In this document: positions 1 to 9,992 of the stretch, in pieces
Layout: each line of letters starts with the position of its first letter
How positions within the stretch are numbered: position 1 is the first letter of the stretch
NCBI GenBank assembly: GCA_905221605.1
Contig: CAJNDS010002460.1
Location: 123,624-187,623 of the forward strand
Length of the DNA stretch: 64,000 nucleotides
Source of the DNA: Symbiodinium natans
Taxonomy: Eukaryota; Sar; Dinophyceae; Suessiales; Symbiodiniaceae
Direction: 5' to 3'
Notes under the pieces: model-generated
What the model was told of the DNA's origin: nothing
The model's database searches: none
What the model saw: only the letters and a program-made list of their open reading frames with translations
Position numbers and translations under genes: made by a program

Positions 1-83
1 GATTAGCTCGTTGGTGGCACAAGAAAGTAGCGCCGCTCTGTTGTAATCCTGCAACTCCCTCCCGTCATTGCCTGGCAGCCTCA
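1..83 (-). CDS. Partial exon at window edge
   Basis: An open minus frame reading LQDYNRAALLSCATNELI runs off the left edge, after a GTGAG|GC acceptor-like site. Unknown protein; called from coding character only. Confidence 0.3.
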
Positions 84-750
84 CAAAAACCCTACACCCT
101 AAATCCTAAACCCTAAGCCCTCAGAAAGCCTGAACACATCTAAGGACCCATGTGATCTGACTTAAGCTTCGTAAGGTTTACGGGGGTTGGCCTTTAAACC
201 CTCTGTTATATGTATATATAGGGTCCCTCATAAACCCAAATAAGGAAAACAACAAACTGTCCCAAACACCAGCCTAGTTTAGGGTTTAGGGTTTCGGTTT
301 GGACCAAGCTTTGGCTGCACTCAGGAGGGTAGCTATAAATTAAACGTTTAGCTGCCTTAATACGAAACCCAATAAACCCAAAAAAGGTAAGGATCTAAAG
401 TTACAGTAAAGTACCACAGAAAAGCTTTAGACCCACAGAACCAGCCTGCTGCTCGAGAGCGCCACCCCTGGTCCTCAACCAGGGCAGAGCGTGTTGATTG
501 CCGGGCCATCAACCTACAACCCTAAACCTTCTAAAAAAAACCCTAAACCCCCTAAACCTCCTAAACCTCCTAGGCCTTCTAAACCTCTCCTAAGCCTTCT
601 AAACCTCCTAAACCTCCTAAACCTCCTAAAACTCCTAAACCTCCTAAACCTCCTGAATGTCTGAACCTCCTGAACCTCCTGAACGTCTTGCATCTCCTAA
701 GCACCGAACACCAAACCTGAAATCCTGACTGCCGAGCTTGTCAAGGGGCA

Positions 751-850
751 TAGCCCAGTAAACATCTTACAATTAGGGCACACGTTTTTGGTTAGTTACT
801 GTAGAAGGAAACTTTGAACTAAAAAAATGTAAAGGGTGCCACTGGGCTAC
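751..850. mobile_element. TAGCCCAGT...ACTGGGCTA element
   Basis: ~100 bp hairpin element with TIR TAGCCCAGT/ACTGGGCTA, inner GGGCAC and GGTGCC. Same family at 1266, 21699 (partial), 22597 and 48583. Confidence 0.6.
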
Positions 851-949
851 CACTCATATCATATCATATATATATATATACATAGACATATATATATACA
901 AAAATCTATATGTATACAAATATACAGATATACACTAAATTGTGTATTC

Positions 950-1018
950 CCGAAGGCTTTCCAACGACCCTGGCCTCTCGACCGGCTGCGTTTAGGAGTC
1001 TACCCGTGCGTTTGGGCA
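950..1018 (-). CDS. Possible exon, basic segment
   Basis: The open frame reads MPKRTGRLLNAAGREARVVG between a TATA-rich microsatellite and TTTAGGG repeats. No clear splice sites. Low confidence. Confidence 0.25.
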
Positions 1019-1129
1019 TGAACTTTAGGGGTTTCGGGCATTAGGGTTTTAAGCTTTAGGGTTTGGGGTTTAGGGTTTAGGGGTTAAGGGTTTAAGGGTT
1101 TAGGGTTTAAGTTGAGGATTTAGAAGGAA

Positions 1130-1262
1130 GATGTGAGGAAGGAACTCACCCGGCCTGTCGACAGCTGCCATGAGGAGAGCGAAAAGAGGAGATCGCGCGC
1201 GGGGCGGGGGAGGATGTAGTTCTTGAATCCCAAGATGGCTGCGTGGTGAAGAATTTCTCGTC
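1130..1262 (-). CDS. Exon-like island after an introner
   Basis: Directly follows the element 1266-1364 on the minus strand: ACCAAG|GACGAGAAATTC, read as DEKFFTTQPSWDSRTTSS. Paralogous to 22005-22130. The 7 nt length difference would shift the frame late in the exon, so this copy or the other may be decayed or end earlier. Confidence 0.35.
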
Positions 1263-1265
1263 CTT

Positions 1266-1364
1266 GGTAGCCCAGTCACCATATGATAAGAAGGAGTGCC
1301 CTTGTTTTTGGGCTGGTTACTTGAAAAGGGCCAAAGAATGGGAGAAGGGTACCACTGGGCTACC
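1266..1364. mobile_element. TAGCCCAGT element copy
   Basis: GGTAGCCCAGTCACC...GGTACCACTGGGCTACC; interior TTTTTGGGCTGGTTACTTG. Its left end abuts the exon-like island 1130-1262. Confidence 0.65.
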
Positions 1365-1469
1365 TAAACCCTAAACCCCAAACCCCGAACCCCAAACCCT
1401 AAACCCGAAACCCTAAACGGCCCTAAACCACAAACCCTAACCCTAAACCCGAAACAACCCTGAAGTGGA

Positions 1470-1800
1470 GCTTAAGGGTTTGCGGGACAGTGAAGGGTTG
1501 ATGTCGCGTTTCCGTCGCAGTGGTGGCTTGACCTCTGTGACCTCCAGAGTCTCCATAGGATTTAGGGTGTTTGGGGTTTAGGGTTTAGGGGGTTTGGGGT
1601 TTGAGGTTTGGGGTTTGGGGTTGGGGTTTGGAGTTTGGGGTTTGGGTTTAGCTTTGGGTACAAGTCCTGCTTGATGTACAAGCAGAAAGATACCCGACAC
1701 TAGCGCCAGGCGCGGCGCTTCGGTCAGGGTCCATTGTTGAATATTATTATTCCGAGAGCATAGTCCCTCAACCTCAAATTGCCCTAAGTTACAGCCCGCG
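1470..1800. other. Unique island 1.47-1.80 kb, strand unresolved
   Basis: Two short islands (1470-1560, 1660-1800) have open frames on both strands, for example EVELKGLRDSEGLMSRF (+) and METLEVTEVKPPLRRKRD (-). They are probably exons, but the strand cannot be decided by eye. Confidence 0.25.
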
Positions 1801-4800
1801 ACCCCAATCTTAAACCCTAAACCCTAAACCCTAAACCCTGAACCCTAAACCCCAAACCCTGAGGCCCCAAGAGCGCGCGAGTGGGTTTAGAGGTTTCGAA
1901 ATTCCATGCGGAATACATCCTGGGCTAGAGAAGACTGGGGGATCGGCCCTAGGGTTTAGGGTTTAGGGTTTAGGGTTTAGGGTCTCAGTTTGGGTCGCCT
2001 GTCATGATCTACGCAATACAAAATAAGGGCCCATGAATCGGATCCGTTTCAACACCCGGGTTCGGTGTGCGGGCTTCAGGGCTGCAGGGTTTGGGGTTTA
2101 GGGTTTAGGGTTTAGGGTTTAGGGCTTCATGGGTGCAAAGTGTCCGTCGCGCGCAAGGCCTTTGGCTCTCCTCCAAGCATGGGCCTGTCGGATGAGCCAC
2201 CGGTCTCCACCCCTCTAGACCCCAGGAAGAGAAGCCTAGGAATACAAACTTAGGCAGCCCTTAGACGGCCTCTGAAAAGAAGTGCCCTAAACCCGAAACC
2301 CGAAACCCGAAACCCTAAACCCTGAACCCTGAACCCTGGATCCTCTTCAGCCCAATAAGGGGATACATGAAATGTTTCAAGGGCCCACCTAGAAAAGGGC
2401 ACTTTTTTTGGGTGTATTCTGGAGCCTTAGCCCCTGAAATAAGGGAGTACGGGCCTACTCTGAGCCTAACGCAACCTGCATCTCCGTGGATCCAACCCAC
2501 TGAACCTTCACTCAAATTTCGGCTCCGCAAAAATCAGCAGGAACCCTAAACCCTAAACCCCAAACCCTACACCCTGCACTCTTTCTGGGGTTTGGCGTCT
2601 AGGGGGTAGGGTTTAGGGTTTAGGTTTAGGTGTAGGGGTTAGGGCGTGTTGATAGCTACCAAGTCAGACCCAAGTGCAAGATGGAGGGCCAGAGCATATA
2701 AGGGCTGAGGGCTTAGGGCCTCGACAGGTTAGCATGGGATTTCGGGTTTAAGGTTTAGGGTTCAGGGTTCATGGGGCCTCGTTTCAGACTGGCTTGTGCT
2801 ATCCTTCGCTGGGAGTCGACATGCAGGTGTGGAGACCTTCCGGAAGCTTTAGAAAGGTTAGATTGAACTTCAAACGTCAGAGTCTGGTCTGAGTGTGCAT
2901 GGGGCGCGTGGAACACGACCTGGCCATACTCGAACATCGTGCAAAAGTGCTTGCCCGCTCTCAAGCTCAAAGCACGTTACTCGAATTCTCAGCTCCCAAG
3001 CCTATCGACCCTCGACCCTAAGTGAAGGGCTTAGGGTTTAGGGTTTGCTTTCGAGGGTTTAGGGTTTACCAGGGTTGAATGGGCTTAGAGTGGGTGGGCG
3101 GCTGTGGCGTGTCATGCGTGGGTTGGGTGTGCTCTTTGCTGCCAAGGTGTGTCCTAAACCTACAATCTTAAACCCTAAGCCCCCAAAAAACTCAAGTCCT
3201 AAACCCCGACCCTGAATCCTGAGCCCCAAACCAAAAATCTTAAACGCAAGGTCGTAAGTCCCAATGCACCCTACAATAACAAGGGTTCTGTTTTGTGTTG
3301 CGTTTAGGGTTTCAGGCGAGGACAAGGCTTCGCACCACGCCTCTTTGTGGCTAACTGCCTGCAGGTTGTTCGGAAGCAGGTTAAACCGTAAACCCTAAAC
3401 CCTAAACCCTAACCCTAAACCCTAAACCCTAAACCCTAAACCCTAAACCCTAAACCGTGGTCGGGCTTTGGAGGGGTGGGGGGAACCCGAAAAGGGCAAA
3501 CACACAAGTTGCCTACTCCGAACTCCGAGGAAGCTTCCATCGCGGTTTAGGGGCCTCGCTTGTGTAGCTTTAGCATTTAGAGTGTAGGGTTTAGGGTTTA
3601 GGGTTTAGGGTTTAGGGTGTAGGGTGTAGGTTTAGGGTTTAGGGTTTAGGGTTTTGGGGTTTTGGGGTTTCGGGGATTTTTGGTGCCCTCCCACCCACAA
3701 TGCGTTATTGCATGCTACGCTCCACACCACGGTGTCAGAGTCTGGCACTGGTCCGCACCCCAGCTCTTGGGCGTTCGAGGGCCCTTCATGGTTAGAAACC
3801 CAGATGGCCTACTTAGGGTGTAGGGTCTGCAGGGTTTAGGGTTTAGGGTTTAGGGTTTAGGGTTTAGGGTTTTGCAAGAAAGGGCCTTCACAGGACAAAC
3901 AATTCATGCAGGTCCGCTGTTGGGCTGCACGGGGGGTCAAAAACCATCGGAGCTGCATGTTGCAATAGAGGTGCCGGGACCCAAATCAACAAGTGCCACA
4001 GGGTTTAGGGTTTAGGGTTTTGGGTTTGGGTTTGCCCTAAACCCTAAACCCTGCCATTTGGGCCCCGTGCCTCATGGCAATAGATATGTCACACGTCGCG
4101 GTGCCGGCCAGCAAATGCATCACTCGAGCCTTGCGTGCGCCGGTTTGGAGCGGATGCACGACTAATCGTTCACAAACTGTAGGCCATGAGTACAACATGC
4201 GCCCTAGACCCTACACCCTAAACCCTAAACCCTAAACCCTGAACCCTGAACCCTAAACCCTTAACCCCAAGCCCTAAACCCTAAACCCTGAACGCTTCTT
4301 GGGAAGTGGGCTTCTGCACCACCCCCCACACAACTACATTCGACGCCGCGAGCTGCCCAACGAAGCCAGGGTTTAGGGTTAGGGCTTAGGGTTGTAAGTT
4401 TTGTACGTGTGTATAACCCTAAACCCCTACACCCTAGACAGCCTGAACACCCTAAGCTTTGGGCCTAAACCCCCCCCCCCCCCCCCCCCCCGAACCCCTA
4501 AACCCCGAAACCCCTACACCCGTACACCCCTGAACGTCTACACCCTAAACGGCCTTTCAAGGTTGCGGGATTACGCAGAAATTCCAGAACACCCTTAACC
4601 CTGCCGCCTCCTGGTGCATCGAAGGGTGCACTGTCACTGGCCAGACAGTCGACAAGTCCTCCCGGACAACCGAACTTTCCTAAACCCCTGTAAACCCTAA
4701 ACCCTGAACCCTAAAACCTAAATCCTAAACCCTAAACCCTGAAGACCGAAACCTCCTAAGTCCTGAAAACCTCCGCCCTGACCCCCTAACCCCCCAAACC

Positions 4801-5500
4801 CCTAAACCCTTCAGGCCTTAAGCCCCTACCCCAAGAAGCTTGGCTGGAGCCAGGGCCAGCCAACCTACAGGGGTTTAGGGTTTAGGGTTTAGGGTTTGCT
4901 GTGATAGGGCGTGGATGCTGTGAAGGTTAGGTTTCGGAACAAGCTCGAAAGCTTCGTGAGGTGCGAAAAGCAGCATTGGCCCGATTGTGGAGGGCCATCT
5001 AACACTTTTCTCCCACCCCACGCCGTCCAAGGCGGCAAAGCCACCCAAACCTCTTCCTTTTAGGGTTTAGGCCTAAACTCAGACAACAGCCCACTTCTAA
5101 AAACTTAGGCAGTTTGGGAGTTGCAGCAAGTTTCAGAGGGGCGGCCAGCCGGCGGAGGGGCAGGCCTGGCGCCAGGAGCGGGCCAGGGTAGAGGGTTAGG
5201 GAGGGGACAAAAAACGGTTTTTGAGCACCCACCCTGCCGGCCCTCCCTGCACACGCTGCGGCGACCGGGACCCCCTGGGCTGGGGCCCTCAGGGTACAAG
5301 GCCGGGCGCCCAGAAGCTTGGGGCTCCCGGTTTAGGGTAATGACCAGTACTGGTCCCGGGGAGAACGTGCTCCAGTACCGGGCCCATGGGTGCGGGGTAG
5401 CCCAAAACCCTCATCCCTATACCCGAAACCCGAGGTTTCCCGACCTAACCTACACCCTAAACCCCAAACCCTAAACCCTAAACCCTAGGGCTTCCCGACC

Positions 5501-6912
5501 TCAGCTGCGCTTCTCGAAGGCCGCCAGGCGCGCTTCCATGTCCTCCGGGCTCTTCGATGTGTGGCTTCGGGGCTGTAGGCGTGAGGGGTTTAGGGTTTAG
5601 GGTTTGGGGTTTGGGGTGTAGGGTTTAGGATTTAGGGGCTCTAGGCGCAAGGGTTTGAGGGTGCTAGGAATGACATACGCGCGTATACATACAGGTGCAT
5701 ACATATTTAATTTAATAGTTAAACAATTACAAGTATATAGGTGCACACCGACATACACACACCTATCTGGGGTTGAACCGTCGGCCCAGCCAACACAAGG
5801 CCATAGGGTGAGTACACGAGATATTGTTCCGTTCGGATGATGATAGGGATCCAATAAGGGAAGCTTGAGACCCTAAGCCCTAAACCTAAACCCTAAACCC
5901 TAAACCCTAAACCCTAAACCCTAAACCCTAAACCCTAAAACCCTAAACCCCAAACCCTAAACCCCAGAGAACGGGGCCATCTTACCAAAGCCGGGACGCC
6001 CGGCCTTCAAGTCGGGATCCGCCTTCATGTCCTTGTTGCCTTCAGCGCGTGTGCGAAGGTTTCCATTGTTAGTTCTCCGAAGTACTACTATTTGCTTAAG
6101 AACCCCCCCCGCCCCCCCCCCCAGCCAAAAAGAAGAAGAAGAAGAAGAACAACAACAAGAATAAATAAATAAATAAATATAAATATATATATATATGTCA
6201 ATAACAATTAAATAACTAATTACTAATCATAAATGATAATAATAACAATGGTAATGAGACTAAAAATAATAATAATAATCAGCCTAATAATTTTTAATAG
6301 TAGGCCATATGTCTCCCTAGCAAGGAAGAATTTTCGTCTTTCTTGGGCGGTTCTTAAGCAAATAGTGGATTAGGGTCCCTTCTTGGCATCCCTTTTTAAG
6401 GGTGCCGCCTTATACTGGTTACCCCAAATAGGGACCCCAATTTAACACACTGCCCAGATGTTCAACGAGCAGGTGGTAGCTTGGGGTTTTGACGGAAAAA
6501 GAACCACATGATGTTGCTTTGACGGCTGTGAGTGTTCGTGCAAAAAAGCTAAACCCTAAACCCCAAACCCTAAACCCTAAACTCTCTCGGTTTTCCGTGC
6601 TTGTCGTGATGTCTCGCTGAGGCTCATGCGGAGCAAGCCCGACCGAGCCCGAAACTCGTCCCAAGAGCCTAGAACCCTTCAAGCCCTTAGCCACTTAGGC
6701 GAGAACACCTAAAGCCACATAAGCCTCAAAGACCTCAAAACCCTGAGCCCTACACCCCTTTTGAAACCCTGAAGACCTAAACCCTGAACCCTGAACCCTA
6801 AACCGACCCTAAACCCTGAAGCCCTAACCCAGCAAACTCAGCCTAGCGAGTGCTGCACGGAGACTGTAGCCGAACTCGTTGCGAAGCTTCGCCTTGTAAA
6901 CCTCAATGTCGC
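5501..6912 (-). CDS. 3' part of an unidentified gene
   Basis: Three short exons separated by CCCTAAA/TTTAGGG tracts. 6843-6912 encodes GDIEVYKAKLRNEFGYSL and more, after a TCAG acceptor; 5986-6039 encodes GNKDMKADPDLKAGRPGF and ends at a canonical GTAAGA donor; 5501-5564 encodes KSPEDMEARLAAFEKRS and ends with TGA. The composition is charged and helical. No family is recognised. Upstream exons may be those of the next tract, since the TAG at 7088 could be part of an intron. Confidence 0.5.
6088..6365. mobile_element. MITE-like element with 17 bp perfect TIR
   Basis: CTATTTGCTTAAGAACC at 6088 and its exact complement GGTTCTTAAGCAAATAG ending 6365. The 278 bp interior has a C run, an AAG/AAC repeat and an AT-rich block. 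Shorter relatives at 12445-12540 and 59458-59564 lack the AT-rich block. Confidence 0.7.
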
Positions 6913-7087
6913 CTGACAACGGGTTTAGGGTTTAGGGTTTAGGGTTTAGGGTTTAGGGTTTAGGGTTTAGGGCTTAGCGTCTAGTGTTGTAAAAGTGCGA
7001 CCGCAGAACCGAACTACCCTTATAGCCGTAAGCCTTCTAACTCCCAAGCCTAGGCCCACCCCAGAAGCCTTTAGCCCCACTGAAGCT

Positions 7088-9679
7088 CTACAATTCGGCT
7101 TTGTTGAACCTCTCTCTACCTTAGTTGCTGCATTCATATGCCCCTCCAAAAGTGTACACTTTCAGTTATAGGGGATTTATAGGTATCCCCAAGAACGTGT
7201 AATCTGTTCTCATTCAGCTGCTACGCTACGGGCTTCCACCGCCACCCCCTCAGCAGTTGACCAAAATCCCCATTGGATGCCTTGTTTCCCGTAGCTGTTT
7301 ATCGTGTTCCTTTTTTTGGAAGAGCTTGTCCATTTCGCGGTTTAGGGTTTAGGGTTTAGGGTTTAGGGTTTAGGGCTTACGGTTGGGGGAAAACACAATA
7401 GTGGGCTGTGGAGGCTGCAGGGATGGTTTTAAGGTGTTGTGCTTTTTTGGCTTCGCGCTCGAAGCTCTTGAGCCCTAATCCCTCAACCCCTGTAACCTCT
7501 TTGATTTGAAGGGGCGTAGATGGGAGACTAAGCGCTTGAAAAAAGGAACAAGGGCTAACTCTTTTTTGGGCCCTGAACCCTGAACCCTGAACCCTGAACC
7601 CTGAACCCTGAACCCTGAACCCTGAACCCTGAACCCTGAACCCTGAACCCTGAACCCTGAACCCTGAACCCTGAACCCGAACCCTAAACCCTAAAACCTA
7701 AACCCGAAACCCTAAACCCTAAACCCTAAACCCTAAACCCTGGCCTTGCAGCTGCGCGTAGTCCTGACGCTCCGGGGCTGCAGGTTTTGAGCTGCAGGGC
7801 TTCAGGGCTTAAGGTTACCCTAAACCCTAAACCCTAAACCCTAAAGCCTAAAGCCTAAAGCCTAAACCCTAAGCCCTACATGTTGAGGTCTTGCAATGGT
7901 CCTTCTGCTCTTCGGCACTGAGGGGCGTCTTCTTCTTCGAGTCCTTCTTCGCCTTGGGGTGCAGGTTTAGGGTTTAGGGTTTAGGGTTTAGGGTTTAGGG
8001 TTTAGGGTTTAGGGTTTAGGGTTTAGGGTTTAGGGTTTAGGGTAACTCGGGGACTCTTCGCCTTTGGGCGCTTGCATGGAGAAGCCCTCTCCTGTCGGCT
8101 TGGTGAGGGTAAGGTGGCCCCCTAAACCCTAAACCCTAAACCCTAAACCCTAAACCCTAAACCCTAAACCCTAAACCCTAATTACTGTTATGGGTGAATG
8201 CATATAGGGGCAGGCTGGAGGATGGGTCTAGCCCGAGACCCCCAAACACTCAAAACCCGAACCTAGAATGCAGGGATGTTGCCTGAATCCTAAACCCAAG
8301 ACTTGGAATTGTTCCCCCCTATCAACAGTTATTAGTCGTAAATTGTAGTACTTCCCAGACTAGAATCCCTATTAAGGATTGCTAGTATGAGGGGGGAACA
8401 CCCCAACCTAAAACCCACAGACCCGAATCCCTTCAGGAACGCGGAGCCCAACTATGGCGAAGAAAGCTTCTGAGCTCCCATCATCCTTCTCCTTCTTGGA
8501 GCTTCCAGGATCCTGCTTCTCCTGTTGGGGGTTTAGGGTTTAGGGTTTAGGGTTTAGGGTTTAGGGTTTAGGGTTTGGGGTTTAGGGTTTGGGGTTTGGG
8601 GGTTTAGGGTTTGGGGTTTGGGGCTTGGAGTTTAGAGTTTGGGTGCTGGGGTTTGGGGTTGGGCGGTTGGGGTTTGGGGTTTGGGGCTTGGGGTTTAACA
8701 CCAGCCTGGGGTTCAAGAAATTGGGGTTTTGGGTTTAGGGTTTAGGGTTTAGGCGGTTTAGGGTTTAGGGTTTAGGGTTTTGGGTTTAGGGTTTAGGCGG
8801 TTTAGGGTTTAGGGTTTAGGGTTTGGGGGCTTTGGGGCATTACCGGAAGGACAGACAAAGGTTGCTTCTCCTCTTGGTTTTGGGGGTTTGAAAGTTAGAG
8901 CTGTTGATGCAGGGTATCCCTATGAGGGCAATGTGCGGAGGAGCGCGCTAAAGCCTAAACCCTAAAGCCTGAACCCTAAGCCCTGAACCCTAAACCCTAA
9001 ACCCTGAACCCCAAACCCTGAACCCTTTGCCCGAAACCCCGAACCCTACACCCTCCCCGCTTCCGTTTTCCCAAAGGTCCTTGAGCTCGTTCAAGCGGTT
9101 GACCAGCGCCACAATCTTCTCGTTCTGCCGGGTGCTGGGAAGTGTTAAGGAACCCTAAAGACCCTACACTTTGGGAAAAAACCCTAAACCCTAAACCCTA
9201 AACCCTAAACCCTAAACCCTAAACCCTAAACCCTAAACCCTAAACCCTAAACCCTAAACCCTAAACCCTAAACCCTAAACCCTAAACCCTATTCTAACAG
9301 TCCTTAATGATTGGGATTAACCCCCTATTCGAATCCCGAAGAAGGACTGTTAGTATAAGGGGCGAGCATCCCAACCTAGGCTTCCTAAACCTTGGCCCCT
9401 AAACCCTAAGCCCCCCCCCCCCCCCCCCGCAAAAAATGGGTTCCAGCGACTCTTGACGCTTTTGGGTTTTGTTCAAAAAGGTGCCTTGTTGAAAGTCTCA
9501 GGGCCGGGTCTGTACTGCGTGGGTGTCTGTTCTGCGCGGACCCTGCCCCTCAACCTTGCAAACTGCCCATCGCAAGCCCAGAAAGCTCCACGCGTGACCC
9601 GCGGTACCTGGCGCTGCCGCGCGTAGGGTACTGCGCACTCAGAGAGCCACTCACCCCCGACAGTTTACGCCAACATGAC
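7088..9679 (-). CDS. Lys/Glu-rich protein, many small exons
   Basis: Exons read by eye: 9555-9679 (SCWRKLSGVSGSLSAQY..., GT donor), ~9057-9124 (NEKIVALVNRLNELKDLW), 8467-8521 (EKQDPGSSKKEKDDGSS), 8046-8098 (PTGEGFSMQAPKGEESP), 7890-7952 (AKKDSKKKTPLSAEEQ..., 21 codons), 7745-7777 (PERQDYAQLQ), 7415-7466 (SFEREAKKAQHLKTIPA), 7226-7294 (NKASNGDFGQLLRGWRW) and 7088-7119 (RERFNKAEL then TAG). The last two join in frame across an introner at 7120-7225. Every gap holds telomere-type repeats or an introner. The protein would be a charged, partly coiled-coil polypeptide; no family is recognised. Confidence 0.5.
7120..7225 (-). mobile_element. Introner of the GTAGCTGA family between two exons
   Basis: The coding strand reads CCC|GTAGCGTAGCAGCTG...CAACTAAG|GTAGAG, so GTAG is repeated at both splice sites and the intron can be read as GT-AG. 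The arms contain GTGTACACTTTT and its complement. Same family as intron 2 of the GH17 gene. Confidence 0.7.
7565..7677. repeat. Pure CCCTGAA array
   Basis: About 16 uninterrupted copies of CCCTGAA, a one-base variant of the telomere unit, followed directly by CCCTAAA units. Confidence 0.9.
7966..8042. repeat. TTTAGGG array
   Basis: About 11 copies; starts right at the 5' end of the exon at 7890-7952 (minus). The opposite orientation, CCCTAAA, follows at 8120-8180. Confidence 0.9.
8302..8406. mobile_element. TTGGGATGTTCCCC element copy
   Basis: CTTGGAATTGTTCCCCCCT and AGGGGGGAACACCCCAA ends; inner ATCCCTATTAAGGATTGCTAG. Family of nine copies in this window. Confidence 0.55.
9179..9290. repeat. 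CCCTAAA array
   Basis: About 16 copies, ending at an introner (9290-9374). Confidence 0.9.
9290..9374. mobile_element. TTGGGATGTTCCCC element copy, left end lost
   Basis: Begins TTCTAACAGTCCTTAATG directly after a CCCTAAA array and ends GGCGAGCATCCCAA. Confidence 0.5.
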
Positions 9680-9682
9680 CTT

Positions 9683-9975
9683 GAACCCTAAACCCTAAAC
9701 CCTGAACCCTGAACCCTGAACCCTAAACCCTAATAAACCCTAAACCCTAATAAACCCTAAACCCTAAACCCTAAACCCTGAACCCTGAACCCTGAACCCT
9801 GAACCCTAATCCCTGAAACACTGAAGCCTTGAAACCCTGAAACCCTGACACGGAATCTAAACCCTAAACCCTAAACCCTAAACCCTAAACCCTAAAGCCT
9901 AAACCCTAAACCCTAAACCCTAAACCCTAAAGCCTCAAGCCTAAACCCTAAACCCTAAACCCTAAACCCTGAACC
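9683..9975. repeat. Mixed CCCTAAA/CCCTGAA/CCCTAATAAA array
   Basis: Telomere-type units with several local variants, upstream of the terminal exon at 9993-10055. Confidence 0.8.
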
Positions 9976-9992
9976 CTGACACCCTGAATGTA

